NCBI RefSeq assembly: GCF_021922985.1
Contig: NZ_CP040791.1
Coordinates: forward strand, 1-37,356
DNA from: Clavibacter michiganensis subsp. tessellarius
GTDB lineage: Bacteria > Actinomycetota > Actinomycetes > Actinomycetales > Microbacteriaceae
Reading direction: 5' to 3'
Length of the DNA: 37,356 bases
In this document: piece after piece, positions 1-10,177 of the stretch
Layout: each line of letters begins with the position of its first letter
Position numbering within the stretch: position 1 is the first letter of the stretch
Made by a program: the position numbers and the translations under genes
The notes under the pieces: model-generated
Told to the model about the DNA's origin: nothing
What the model saw: only the letters and a program-made list of their open reading frames with translations
The model's database searches: none

Positions 1-552
1 TACGAGGTACGCGGCGAGCGTGAAGGGGGCGCCCGCGAAGCCGATGAGCGGGGTGTCGCCGAGCTCCGCGACGGTGCGCGCGACGGCCTGGCGGATGGGC
101 TCGAGCGCGGCGGGGTCGAGCGCCGGCAGCGCGGCCACGTCGGCGGCGGTGCGGACGGGCTTCTCGAGCACCGGTCCGCGCCCCGCGACGATGTCGACGC
201 CCACGCCCGCGAGCTTGAGCGGGATGACGATGTCGCTGAAGAAGATGCCCGCGTCCACGTGGTGGCGGCGGACGGGCTGGAGCGTGATCTCGCTGGCCAT
301 CTCCGGGTCGAGGCACGCGCGTCGAGCATGCGGGTGCCCACGCGCAGCTCGCGCGTACTCGGGCAGCGAGGCGGGCCGGCCTGGCGCATGAACCACACGG
401 GCGCGCGGTCTCCGCGGTGGCCGCGGTACGCCTCGACGAGCAGCGACGACGCGGTGCGGGTGTTGAGCGGGTGCTCGGGCGTGGGAGCGTGGAGGGGCGG
501 CGGATGCGGGCGCGGAGGCGGAGGATGCGGGCGTGATCACGGAGGAGATCAT
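1..552 (-). pseudogene. hemE: hemE, copy A: 5' part, frameshifted, cut by window start
   Basis: This is the second copy of the uroporphyrinogen decarboxylase gene that is intact at 19689-20813. It starts at an ATG whose complement is 550-552 and runs off the window start. About nine extra bases against copy B (for example near 315, 350, 370 and 480) destroy the frame. The indels look like consensus errors, so a real enzyme loss should not be inferred. Confidence 0.8.
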
Positions 553-1180
553 CGCATCCCCGCCTGCGCGCCCGCTCGGCTGGGGACGCGGGCCGGCGGA
601 CGACGCGGACGGCGAGGCTGTCGGCGAGGCGGACGCCGAGGCTGCCGGCGCCGGGGCCCCGACCCCGGGAGGCAGGGCACCCTCACCGGCCCCGACCACA
701 CGGCGGGGAGGTTTACCATGGAACTGTGCTCATATGTCTGACGGCGAGTCATCACAACGCCAGCTTCGAGGTCCTCGAGAAGCTGTCCGTGGCCGCACCC
801 TCCGTCGCCGGCACGCTCATGGAGCAGAACGACTTCATCGCGGGGGCCGTCGTCCTCGCCACCTGCAACCGCTTCGAGGCCTACCTCGACGTCGAGGAGC
901 CCCTCACCGCGGCCCGCGCGCTGGCCGTCGAGGCCACGGTCGACGTGGTCAGCGGGGGCGAGCGGCATCGACCGCGACGACGTCCGCGGCAGCGTCGACG
1001 TGAAGTGCGGTGACGCGGTCGCCGAGCACCTGTTCGCCGTCTCCTCGGGCCTCGAGTCCGTCGTGGTCGGCGAGGGCGAGATCGCCGGGCAGGTCCGCCG
1101 CGCGCTCGAGGGCGCGCGCACGGGCGGCACCACGAGCACGGGCCTCGAGCGCCTCTTCCAGACCGACGTCCAACACCTCG
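2..1180. repeat. Terminal direct repeat, left end
   Basis: This stretch matches 36184-37356 in the same orientation apart from scattered single-base indels (1179 against 1173 nt). It covers the 5' part of hemE, the hemE/hemA intergenic region and the 5' part of hemA. With the two fold-backs it makes the window closable into a circle of about 36.2 kb. Confidence 0.9.
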
Positions 1181-2054
1181 CGCGGCGTCAAGAACCCGCA
1201 CGGGCCTGCAGAGCGCCGGGCGATCCATGGTCCGCCTCGCGCTCGACCTCGCCGAGAGCCGCATCGCCGACTGGTCGGCCACCCGCGTCCTCTGGTCGGC
1301 ACGGGCGCCTACGCCGGCGCGAGCCTCGCGGCGCTCCGTGACCGCGGCGTCGTCGACGTGCACGTCTACTCCCCCTCGGGCCCGCGCGCAGAAGTTCGCC
1401 GGCCCCACGGCATCCCCGCGGTGGGAGGGGCGCGACCTGCTCCGCGCGCTCGCCGCCTCCGACATCGTCGTCACCTTGCAGCACGGCCGCCGAAGTCCGT
1501 GCTCGCCGCCCATCACATGCAGGCCGCCGCCGCCGTCCTCAGGGGACGGCCGCCGCCGCCTCGTCATCGACCTCGGGCTGCCGCGCAACGTGGATCCGGA
1601 CGTCGTCACGGTCGACGGCGTCGAGCTGCTCGACCTGTGAGACCATCAGCCTGCACGCGCCGCTCCGCGACCTCACCGCCACGGACGACGCCCGCGAGAT
1701 CGTCAGCACCGCCGCCGCCGAGTTCCGCGCCGCGAGCGCCGAGGACGAGGTGGCCCCCGCGGTCGTGGCCCTCCGCACCCACATCTTCGACGTCCTCGAG
1801 GGCGAGCTGGAGCGCGTCCGCAAGCGCGGGCCGACTCCTCCGAGGCCACCGAGAAGGCGCTCCGCCACCTCGTGAGCGTCCTCGTGCACCAGCCGTCCGT
1901 CCGGGCCCGCGAGCTCGCGCGCCAGGGCGAGGGCGCCCGCGTGGTCGACGCCGTGCAGGCGCTCTTCGGGCTCGACGTGGAGGTGCCCGCCGCGGTGTCC
2001 TCCCCCGTCGCCGTCGCGCTGCCCCGCACCGGTGAGGCGGGCTCGGCGTCGTGA
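726..2054 (+). pseudogene. hemA: hemA, copy A: glutamyl-tRNA reductase, multiply frameshifted
   Basis: This copy matches the intact hemA at 18196-19515 from the same GTG start to the same stop. It carries about ten single-base indels, including ones near 958, 1165, 1187, 1292, 1380, 1422, 1476, 1540, 1637 and 1829. Fragments such as [17 protein letters not shown] and [19 protein letters not shown] remain readable in shifting frames. The density of indels in an essential gene, with a clean copy in the same window, points to sequence error. Confidence 0.85.
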
Positions 2055-2686
2055 GGCCCGCGTCCTCCGCGGTCCGCGCCTCGACGCGCCCCTCCGGATG
2101 ACGGATCCGGTGCGCACCGAGCGCCTCGTGCTCCGGCCCTACACGGCCGACGACCTCGACGACTTCGCCGACATCCAGCGCCGGCGCGAGGTGGTCGAGT
2201 ACATGTTCTGGCCGCTCCGCGACCGCGCCGCCTCGAAGCGCCACCTGGCCGACCGCCGCCGCAAGACCCGCCTCGAGCAGGGCCACGACTTCCTCGGCCT
2301 CGCCGTGGAGCTTGCCGGACGAGCCGAGCCTCAACCCGCGGGCGTCGTCGGGCCGCGTGGTGGGCGACGTGTCGCTCCTCCTCCGCAACGTCCCGTCGCG
2401 GCAGCTCGAGGTGGGCTGGGTCATGAACCCCGACTTCGCCGGCCGCGGCTACGCCACGGAGGCCAGCCGCGCCCTCATCGACATCGCCTTCCGGCGTGCC
2501 GGCGCCCACCGCGTCGTCGCGCAGCTCGACGCCCGCAACTCCTCCTCCGCGCGCATGGCCGAGCGCCTCGGCATGCGCCTCGAGGGCCGCTTCCGCGAGG
2601 AGCACCTCGTGAAGGGCGAGTGGGTCGACAGCCTCTACTACGCCGTGCTCGCCGACGAGTGGGCGGCCACGCCGCCGGCGCCCTGA
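2051..2686 (+). pseudogene. GNAT acetyltransferase 1, copy A, two compensating frameshifts
   Basis: This is the copy of the acetyltransferase at 17564-18199. It lacks one C just after the GTG start (near 2058) and has an extra T near 2312. The total length is therefore unchanged, but the first 260 bases are read in the wrong frame. The C-terminal acetyl-CoA-binding half, with [17 protein letters not shown], is intact from about 2312. Confidence 0.8.
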
Positions 2687-2700
2687 CCCGGAGCCGCATC

Positions 2701-3317
2701 GTGCACGGAGACCTGCCCGCGATCGGCCCCGTCGACGTGCGCGGGCCGATCCGCACCTCCCGCCTCGTGCTCCGTCCGTTCGCGCCCGACGACCTGGTCG
2801 CCGTCGACGCCTACGCGACCTCGCCGGGCGCGCGCGGCCACCTGGCCGGCACCCGACGGGCGCCCGACCCGACGCGGCGCGCCTGCTCGCCGACCGCCTC
2901 GGCTGGACGCGCCTCGCTGCCGTCGGCGACCGGCTGGCCCTCGCCGTGGAGCTGCCGGCCCAGGGTCCGCGACCCGCCCACGTGGTCGGCGAGGCGCACG
3001 CGCGGCTGCGCGAGCCCGCCGCCCGCCAGGCCGAGCTCGGCGTCGTCCTGCACGAGGACGTGCGCGGGGCGGGGCTCGCGGGCGAGGCGGCCGACCGGAT
3101 CCTCGAGCTGCTGTTCGAGGAGGCCGGCGTCCACCGCGTCACGGCCCGGGCGGACGCACGCGACGCGGCGGCACTCGCCCTGGCCACGCGCCTCGGCATG
3201 CGCCGGGAGGCCCTGCTCGTGCACGACAGGTGGGTCGAGGGGGCGTGGGCCGATACCGTGGTCGTCGCCCTGCTCGACGTCGAGTGGGCGGCTCGCACGA
3301 GCCTCGACGGACTGTAG
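2701..3317 (+). pseudogene. GNAT acetyltransferase 2, copy A, one frameshift
   Basis: This is the copy of the gene at 16932-17549. A C run near 2853 has three C here against four in copy B, giving 617 instead of 618 nt and one frameshift after about 50 codons. The remainder is identical in content and ends in VEWAARTSLDGL. Confidence 0.8.
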
Positions 3318-3324
3318 GAGACCC

Positions 3325-3870
3325 GTGACCTCGACCCCCGACCCGGCCCGTCGACCCGTCCTCCCCGTCATCGACGACGATGACGACGATGACGACGACG
3401 ACCTCGATCAGCCGGACGGCCCCGACGGCCCCGCATCCGACGACCCGCTCCGCGCCGCCTCCGAGCGGCCGCTGCGCGTCTCCGCGCTGGCCCTCATCCG
3501 CGACCGGCGGGTGCTGATGGTGCGCGTCGAGGGCCAGGACGTGCTCTACCTGCCCGGCGGCAAGATCGAGCCGGGCGAGGGCGCGCGGCAGGCGCTGATG
3601 CGCGAGGCCGCCGAGGAGGTCGGGCTCGACATCGACCCCGCGACCGTCGAGGACCTCTTCACGGTCCTCGCCGACGCCCACGGCGTGCACGCCGGACGCC
3701 TCGTGAGCATGACCGTCTACCGGGCGGAGCCGCGGGACCGCGAGCAGGAGCCCGTCGCCTCGGGCGAGGTCGCCGAGCTCGAGCTCGTGGGGTCCGCGGA
3801 CGCCGACCGCTGCCCGCCCGCCGGGCAGGCGGCCCTGGAGCGCCTGGTGGCGCTCCGGCTCATCGACTGA
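3325..3870 (+). CDS. Nudix hydrolase, copy A (intact)
   Basis: This copy is intact, with the same 181-residue product as the gene at 16379-16924. It starts at a GTG seven bases after the stop of GNAT 2. The Nudix box begins GGKIEPGEGARQALMREAA and ends EEVGL, and a ten-residue aspartate run lies near residues 16-26. The function is described under the copy B entry. Confidence 0.85.
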   Translation: MTSTPDPARRPVLPVIDDDDDDDDDDLDQPDGPDGPASDDPLRAASERPLRVSALALIRDRRVLMVRVEGQDVLYLPGGKIEPGEGARQALMREAAEEVGLDIDPATVEDLFTVLADAHGVHAGRLVSMTVYRAEPRDREQEPVASGEVAELELVGSADADRCPPAGQAALERLVALRLID

Positions 3871-4215
3871 GCGGTGCGTCCCCGTCGGCGGAGGGGCGGG
3901 CCGGATCCGCGGGGTCCGTCGGCCCGGCGGCGGCGGTGGCGTCGTCGCCCGCACGCGATGCGGTCGGATCCGCTCGCGCCGCCAGCTCGGCCGCGCGCGT
4001 GGCGCGCACCTTCCGCCGCTGGTCCACGAAGGCGAGCACGGCCGCGACCGTCGCGACGGCGCCCGCGACGAGCGTGCCGGTGACCTCGCCGACCCCGTCG
4101 GCCTCGATCGCGGCGACGAGGATGGCCACGGTGAAGCCGCGATGACGACGCCGACCGCGAGGATCAGCCAGGAGAGGAGGCCCTTCGCGCGCGCGTCGGG
4201 GGTGCGGGTCGCCAT
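3860..4215 (-). pseudogene. Small membrane protein, copy A, one frameshift
   Basis: This is the copy of the gene at 16033-16389. One G is missing near 4141, so the frame is lost within the first hydrophobic segment. Its 3' end overlaps the Nudix stop by 11 nt, as in copy B. Confidence 0.75.
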
Positions 4216-4239
4216 GCGCCCATCCTCCCATGCGGCCGT

Positions 4240-4296
4240 CGGGCGGATCCGGCCGGCCGGGCTCGCGCTGTCGGACGGGCCGGCCGGATCCGCCCG
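4240..4296. promoter_or_regulatory. 19-bp perfect inverted repeat, copy A
   Basis: This is the mirror copy of 15952-16008: two 19-bp perfect arms, each containing GGATCC and a GGCC-rich half, separated by 19 nt. It lies between the divergent small membrane gene and the csbD-like gene. Confidence 0.6.
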
Positions 4297-4383
4297 CCCG
4301 AGCGTCCGGTGTGAGCCGGGTGACGCCCGCGCCCGACCGGCGTAGCGTCGGAGACGTCACATCCACCGAACGAAGGAGCGCCC

Positions 4384-4557
4384 ATGAGTGCGGACGACAA
4401 GGCCCAGAACACCGGCGAGAAGCTCGCGGGGAAGGCCGAGGAGGCCTTCGGGAAGCTGACCGGCGACGACAGCAAGGTCGCCGAAGGCGAAGCGGAGCAG
4501 GCCGGGGCAAGCGCCAAGCAGGCCGGCGAGAACGTGAAGGACGTCTTCAAGAAGTAA
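4384..4557 (+). CDS. CsbD-like stress protein, copy A (intact)
   Basis: This is an intact 57-residue copy of the gene at 15691-15864. The start is set by AAGGAG at 4373-4378, five bases before the ATG. The product is described under the copy B entry. Confidence 0.8.
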   Translation: MSADDKAQNTGEKLAGKAEEAFGKLTGDDSKVAEGEAEQAGASAKQAGENVKDVFKK

Positions 4558-4587
4558 GAGTTCCGGAGGGACGTCCCTCCTGAGAGG

Positions 4588-4620
4588 CGAGGGGCCGGGT
4601 GCCGAGCATCCGGCCCCTCG
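4588..4620. terminator. Bidirectional hairpin terminator, copy A
   Basis: This is an 11-bp perfect stem (CGAGGGGCCGG and its complement) with an 11-nt loop, between the convergent csbD-like and menE genes. It mirrors 15628-15660. Confidence 0.7.
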
Positions 4621-4648
4621 TCATGCCCGGGCGCGGGGCCGCGGTGCC

Positions 4649-5833
4649 TCAGGCGGCCGGATGCGCGTCGGCCAGGGCCCGGAGCGCGCGCCGGTCGGGC
4701 TTGCCGGACGGCAGCGTCGGCATCTCCGGGATCCCGCGCACGGCGGTCGACCCGGCGACGCGACCGAGGCGCGCGGCCAGCTCGCGGCGCACGCGCTCGG
4801 CGAGCTGAGGATCCACCGCGCCCAGCACGAACACCACCGGACGCTGGCCCCACCCCGCGTGCTCGCCGGGCACCGCGACGGCCTCGCCGAGGCGCGCGTC
4901 CCACGCCGCGAGCGAGCGCACCGCCTCCTCGACCGCGGCCAGCCGCAGCTTCTCGCCGCCGGAGATCACGACGTCGTCGAGCCGCCCGGTGATCCGCAGC
5001 ACGCCGTCGACGAGCGCGCCGCCGTCGCCCGTGCGGTACCAGCGGCGGCCGTCGTGCTCGCCGAACGCCGCTTCGGTGGCGCCGGGGTCGCCCAGGTAGC
5101 CCTCCGCGAGCATCGGGCCGGCGAGCTCGACCTGGCCGTCGACGACGGCGACCTCGGCCGTCGCGACCGGCACGCCGTCGTACACGCAGCCGCCGGCGGT
5201 CTCGCTGGATCCGTAGGTGCGCACCACGCGCCAGCCGAGCGCGGCGGCCCGGTCGACGAGGTGCGGGGGCGTGGCCTGCCCGCCGACGAGGATCGCGTCG
5301 AGGCGGCGGACGGCGTCGCGGACGCGGCGGGCGTCGTCCCCCGCTGCGCCGCCGTCCGCCGCCTCGACCAGCCGGTGCAGCTGCGTCGGCACGAGCGACG
5401 TGTACCGGGCGAGGCGCGCGTCCATCGACGCGGCCAGGTCCGCGAAGGCGCGCGGGTCGAAGCTGCCGGGCGCGAGGACCGCCGGTGCCGTGCCCGCCGC
5501 GATCGAGCGCACGAGCACCTGCAGGCCGGCGATGTAGTGGGTGGGCAGCGCGAGGATCCACTGCCCGGGCGCCCCGAGCGCGGTCTGCGACGCGGCGGCG
5601 CTCGCCAGCAGCGCATCCGACGACAGGGCCACGCGCTTGGGCCGGGAGGTGGTGCCGGAGGTCTCGACCACGAGCGCGACGCGTCGCTCGACCTCGACCG
5701 GCGGCGGATCCCCGACGGCCGCGGGCGCGTCCACCGGGCGCGCGAGCAGCGCCGGGCCGTCCCCCGCGAGCGCGGCGCGGAGGAGGGGCACGACGTCGGC
5801 GCCGGACGCGGTGAGCCGCTCGAGGCGCCTCAC
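4649..5833 (-). CDS. menE: O-succinylbenzoate-CoA ligase MenE, copy A (intact)
   Basis: This copy is intact and identical in product to the 394-residue gene at 14415-15599. It starts at GTG and lies 19 bases downstream of menB. See the copy B entry for motifs and role. Confidence 0.85.
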   Translation of the reverse strand: MRRLERLTASGADVVPLLRAALAGDGPALLARPVDAPAAVGDPPPVEVERRVALVVETSGTTSRPKRVALSSDALLASAAASQTALGAPGQWILALPTHYIAGLQVLVRSIAAGTAPAVLAPGSFDPRAFADLAASMDARLARYTSLVPTQLHRLVEAADGGAAGDDARRVRDAVRRLDAILVGGQATPPHLVDRAAALGWRVVRTYGSSETAGGCVYDGVPVATAEVAVVDGQVELAGPMLAEGYLGDPGATEAAFGEHDGRRWYRTGDGGALVDGVLRITGRLDDVVISGGEKLRLAAVEEAVRSLAAWDARLGEAVAVPGEHAGWGQRPVVFVLGAVDPQLAERVRRELAARLGRVAGSTAVRGIPEMPTLPSGKPDRRALRALADAHPAA

Positions 5834-5852
5834 GGGAGCGCTGCCGCGCGGA

Positions 5853-6764
5853 TCAGAACTGCCACGGGAACGGCGACCAGTCGGGCGCGCGCTTCTCGAG
5901 GAAGGAGTCGCGGCCCTCGACGGCCTCGTCGGTGCCGTAGGCGAGGCGCGTGGCCTCGCCCGCGAACACCTGCTGGCCGACCATGCCGTCGTCCACCGCG
6001 TTGAAGGCGTACTTGAGCATGCGGATCGCGGTGGGCGACTTCCCGAGGATCGTCTCCGCCCAGTCCAGCGCCGTCGCCTCGAGCTCGGCGTGCGGCACGA
6101 CGCGGTTCACGGCGCCCATCTCGTACATGCGCTGGGCGCTGTGCTCCTCCGCCAGGAAGAACACCTCGCGCGCGGCCTTCTGGCCGACCTGGCGGGCGAA
6201 GTAGGCGGATCCGTACCCGCCGTCGAACGACCCGACGTCGGCGTCGGTCTGCTTGAAGCGGCCGTGCTCCGCCGACGCGATGGTGAGGTCGCAGACGACG
6301 TGCAGCGAGTGCCCGCCGCCGGCCGCCCAGCCGGGGACGACCGCGATCACGACCTTGGGCATGAAGCGGATGAGGCGCTGGACCTCGAGGATGTGGAGGC
6401 GCCCGGCACGCGCCGGGTCGACGCCCTCGGCGGTCTCGCCGTCGGCGTACTTGTAGCCGTCGCGCCCGCGGATGCGCTGGTCGCCGCCGCTGCAGAACGC
6501 CCAGCCGCCGTCCTTCGGGCTCGGGCCGTTGCCGGTGAGGAGCACGACGCCGATGCGCGGATCCTGCCGGGCGTCGTCGAGCGCCTGGTACAGCTCGTCG
6601 ACCGTGCGCGGGCGGAAGGCGTTGCGCACCTCCGGCCGGTCGAACGCGATGCGCGCGATCCGCCCCGAGAGGTCGTGGTGGTAGGTGACGTCGGTGAAGC
6701 CCTCCGCGAGGGGCACGTCGCGCCAGCGGGTGGGATCGAGGATGTCGGAGACCTGCTTCACCAT
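5853..6764 (-). CDS. menB: 1,4-dihydroxy-2-naphthoyl-CoA synthase MenB, copy A (intact)
   Basis: This is an intact 303-residue copy of the gene at 13484-14395. The open frame continues upstream to about 7250, but the true start is the ATG complementary to 6762-6764, giving MVKQVSDILDPTRW. The upstream extension is antisense to menC. Confidence 0.88.
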   Translation of the reverse strand: MVKQVSDILDPTRWRDVPLAEGFTDVTYHHDLSGRIARIAFDRPEVRNAFRPRTVDELYQALDDARQDPRIGVVLLTGNGPSPKDGGWAFCSGGDQRIRGRDGYKYADGETAEGVDPARAGRLHILEVQRLIRFMPKVVIAVVPGWAAGGGHSLHVVCDLTIASAEHGRFKQTDADVGSFDGGYGSAYFARQVGQKAAREVFFLAEEHSAQRMYEMGAVNRVVPHAELEATALDWAETILGKSPTAIRMLKYAFNAVDDGMVGQQVFAGEATRLAYGTDEAVEGRDSFLEKRAPDWSPFPWQF

Positions 6765-6840
6765 GACGCCCAGCCTAGGCGCCGGGTGCCGGGCCGACCG
6801 CGGGCGGGCCGTCGCGGTCCGCGGGTGCGAGGCTGGACCC

Positions 6841-7828
6841 ATGCTCCCCGCGATCGACGACCTCCTCGCCACGGCCCGCGTCGTCGCCCTCCCCCTCCGC
6901 ACGCGCTTCCGCGGCCTCGACGTGCGCGAGGCCGTGCTGATCGAGGGTCCGCTCGGCTGGACCGAGTTCTCGCCGTTCGTCGAGTACGACGACGCCGAGT
7001 CCGCCGCCTGGCTGGAGGCCGCGATCGACTTCGGCTGGACCGCGCCGCCCGCGCCCCTCCGCGACCACGTGCTCGTGAACGCGACGATCCCGGCCGTGAA
7101 GGGGTCGCGCGTGGCCGAGGTGCTGGCCCGGTTCCCCGGCTGCCGCACCGCGAAGGTCAAGGTGGCCGAGCATGGCACCGTGCTCGCGGACGACGTGGCG
7201 CGCGTCGCCGAGGTGCGCCGCCTGCTGGGCCCCGAGGGCCGCGTGCGCATCGACGCGAACGCGGCCTGGAAGGTCGACGAGGCCGAGCACGCGATCCACG
7301 CCCTCGCCGAGCACGACCTCGAGTACGTGGAGCAGCCCCTGCGCGTCGGTGGAGGAGCTCGCGGAGCTGCGCGACCGGATCCGCCACCTCGGCGTGCCCG
7401 TCGCCGCCGACGAGAGCGTCCGCAAGGCCGAGGACCCGTTGCGGGTGGCGCGCGCCGGCGCCGCGGACCTGCTGGTCATCAAGGCGCAGCCACTCGGTGG
7501 GATCCACCGCGCGCTCGGCATCACGCGCGACGCGGGCCTGCCCGTGGTCGTGTCCAGCGCGCTCGACACGAGCGTCGGCATCTCCATGGCCGCGCACCTC
7601 GCGGCCGCGATCCCCGACCTGCCGCACGACTGCGGGCTCGGCACGGTGTCGCTCTTCGTGGAGGACGTCGTGGCGGAGCCGCTCCTGCCGGTCGACGGCC
7701 GGATCCCGGTGCGCCGGGTGACGCCGGACGCCCGGCTCCTCGACGCGCACGCCGCGGACCCGGACCGCCGCGACTGGTGGCTCGACCGGATCCGCCGCAC
7801 GCACGCCGTGCTCGCGACGCGCGGCTGA
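6841..7828 (+). pseudogene. menC: o-Succinylbenzoate synthase MenC, copy A, one frameshift
   Basis: This is the copy of the gene at 12421-13407. An extra C in the run near 7338 shifts the frame right after YVEQP, splitting the enolase-type barrel in two. The downstream half is still open in another frame and ends at the same stop. Confidence 0.82.
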
Positions 7829-7868
7829 ACCCGCCGAGGCGGTCGACCGAGCTCGAGCGGCCGCGGGC

Positions 7869-8871
7869 CTACAGGCCGCTGTAGGTGTGCAGGCCCTTGA
7901 AGAACACGTTCACGACGCCGAAGTTGAACATGACGGCGGAAAACCCGATGATGGCCAGCCACGCCGACCGCGACCCACGCCAACCGCGCGTGGCCCGCGC
8001 GTGGATGTACCCGGCGTAGAGCACCCAGATGATGAAGGTCCAGACCTCCTTGGTGTCCCACCCCCAGTAGCGACCCCATGCGCGCTCGGCCCAGATGGCG
8101 CCGGCCATGAGCGTGAAGGTCCAGAAGATGAAGCCCACGATGTTGAGGCGGTACGCCATCGACTCCAGCGTGACGGAGTCGGGCAGCGTCGCGAGGAAGC
8201 GCATCTTCACGGCCTGCGCGTCGGCGGCGGCGAGCGACTCGCGCCGGAAACTGCAGCAGCTGCACGCCCGAGAGCGCGAAGGCGAGCGCGAAGAACCCGG
8301 TGCCGAGGGCGGCGACGAAGACGTGGATCACGAGCCAGTACGACTGCAGCGACGGCGGCAGCGGCGACACCTCGACGCGGTACTGGACCACGGCGATGCC
8401 GAGCAGGATGAGGATGAGCCCGGTGACGAACGTGCCGAGGAAGCGCAGGTCGCGGCGCGTGAGCACGATGAGGTAGACGCTGAGGATGAGCAGCGTGCCC
8501 GTCATGGCGAACTCGTACATGTTCGCCCACGGCACCCGGGAGGCCGCGAGGCCGCGGAGCACGGTGGCGACGGCGTGCACCACGAAGCCGACGACGAGCA
8601 TCACCATGGCCACGTTGAGGCTGATCGACCGGCCGGCTGCGACGGGCGCGTCCGGACCGGAGGAGGCGGGCTGGCGCTCGAGGGTGGCGGTGCCGCCCCG
8701 GCGGGCCGCGGTGGCGCCGACGGCGGAGGGCTGCCGCGCGGTGGCCGCGTCGGCCACGAGCGCCGAGCGGCGGGCGAGGTCGAGGGCGAACGCGATGAAT
8801 GCGGCCGCGTAGAGGCCCATCGCGACGAGGAGCGCGATGAGGGAGACGTCGTCGAGCATGGCCGTGTTCAC
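7869..8871 (-). pseudogene. ccsB: Cytochrome c biogenesis protein CcsB, copy A, frameshifted
   Basis: This is the copy of the gene at 11382-12380. It carries one extra GGC triplet near 8225 and an extra A near 8250 in the cytoplasmic stretch after the QLLQF segment. The frame is lost before the WGRYWGWD motif. Confidence 0.8.
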
Positions 8872-10177
8872 GAGGGGAGCCTAACTTCCGCTTCTGACAT
8901 CGCGCCCGGCGCGAGGCCGGACGCGTGCTTGTCCGCCAGGGCCGCGACCGCGGCCTCCAGCGTGGGGTCCTCGCCGCGGGCCAGGCCCGCGTACTCGAGG
9001 GTGGTGGATCCGTCCGCCTGCGGCACGGCCTTGACCCACACGCGCCGACGCGGCACGAAGAGGGACGTGAGCAGGCCGCCGAGGATCAGGATGGCGAAGA
9101 GCAGCACCCAGCCCTGCGTCGGGTCGTGGTGCACGTCGAACGAGACGAAGCGCGGGACGGAGTCGAGGGTGACGGTGCCGAGCCCGTCCGGCAGGTCGAC
9201 GGTCTGGCCCGGGGCCATCCGGAGGCCCTGGACCCCCGTCTGCCCGCCCGTGAGCTGGGTCAGCGTGTCGACCTGGAGCGTGTAGACGGAGGTGGGCACT
9301 CCCGTGTTGATCCCGAGGTCGCCGGTGTAGACGTTCAGCGTCAGCACGGGGTCGTCGAGATCCGGGTAGGAGGACGTGAACGGCGTCCGGGAGTCGTCGA
9401 GCGTCGGGTAGAAGAAGCCGATCATGCCCACCTGCTCGCGCAGTCCGTCCGGGACCTTCACGACGCCGAGGGACTTCAGCTTCGCGTCCTGCGGCAGGAA
9501 CGGCACGTCCGCGCTGTAGACGCTCTTCCCCTCGGGGTCGCGCACGGTCACGTGCGGCGCGTACCCGTTGCCGAGCAGGTACATGTCGGTGCCGCCGATG
9601 GCGAGCGGGTCGTTGACCTTGACCTCGCGGTCCTGCGGCTGGCCGCCGGGCACGTCGGCGGTGACGTCGGCCGTGAAGTCGAGCGGCTGCCCGATGGCGT
9701 TCGGGTTCTCCTGCTCGTACTCGACGTGCAGCGCGTCGAGCTTCACGCGGTACGGGGTGAGCGAGGAGTCGTCGAAGAACCGGCCGGGGTTGAACGAGTC
9801 GAAGGTCGAGAGCGTGTTGACGAACGACTGGCCCTCGACGAGCACCTTCTGCCCGGAGTAGCCGAAGCCGCCGCCGATGCCGACCGTGACGAGGATCCCC
9901 ACCAGCGCCGAGTGGAACACGAGGTTGCCGGTCTCGCGCAGGTAGCCGCGCTCGGCCGACACGGAGAGGACGCCGCCCGCCGCCGACGCGTCGTCCACGA
10001 GCAGGGTGCGGTACCGCTGGCGCTTGAGGAGCGCGCGGGCCTGGCGGATGGCGTCGACCGGATCCGCCGTGGTCGTCCGCGTCGTGTACCCCGCCAGCCG
10101 GGACAGGCGCGCGGGCGTCTTGGGCGGCGCCTGGCGCAGCGCGTCGAAGTGGTGCTTGGCGCGCGGCACGACGCAGC
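8868..10177 (-). CDS. resB: ResB, cytochrome c biogenesis, copy A: C-terminal part, truncated by fold-back
   Basis: ResB partners CcsB in the System II complex that moves haem out of the cytoplasm and attaches it to CxxCH motifs of apocytochrome c. This copy keeps about 436 residues. It holds slightly more than copy B because the 102-nt loop codes VVGCVVPRAKHH through LSRLAGY. A transmembrane segment follows ETGNLVFHSALVGILV, then the large extracytoplasmic domain, then the last membrane helix after VHHDPTQGWVLL. The N-terminal membrane helices expected of an actinobacterial ResB (about 550 residues, from memory) are missing. The open frame extends to about 10247, but codons upstream of the joint at 10177 are antisense sequence from copy B and not part of ResB. 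Confidence 0.8.
10076..10177 (-). other. Fold-back loop 1 (single-copy, inside resB)
   Basis: These 102 nt lie between the two arms and occur once. Read on the minus strand they continue the ResB reading frame upstream of copy A, with residues VVGCVVPRAKHHFDALR followed by PPKTPARLSRLAGY, which looks like genuine ResB. The loop therefore belongs to copy A, and the artificial or recombinant joint is at 10177|10178. A short shared word (GGTCG) sits at the joint, where the pairing of the two arms ends. Confidence 0.85.

Larger units (their letters stand above)
2..10075. repeat. Copy A: left arm of giant inverted repeat 1
   Basis: This arm is the reverse complement of 10178-20230. Near the turn, a base at x pairs with a base at 20253-x; the sum drifts to about 20232 at the left end because this arm carries extra bases. 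Differences are single-base indels, mostly in G or C runs, concentrated in 1-2300 with isolated ones near 2852, 4141, 7338, 8225 and 8250. They break hemE, hemA, both GNAT genes, menC, ccsB and the small membrane gene in this arm, while the B copies are open. This pattern suggests poorly polished duplicate sequence rather than gene decay. Confidence 0.95.

Noticed and set aside
726..2054. Genuine hemA pseudogene or duplicated hemA paralogue
   Set aside because: It is the same allele as 18196-19515 apart from about ten homopolymer-type indels. A diverged paralogue would carry substitutions.
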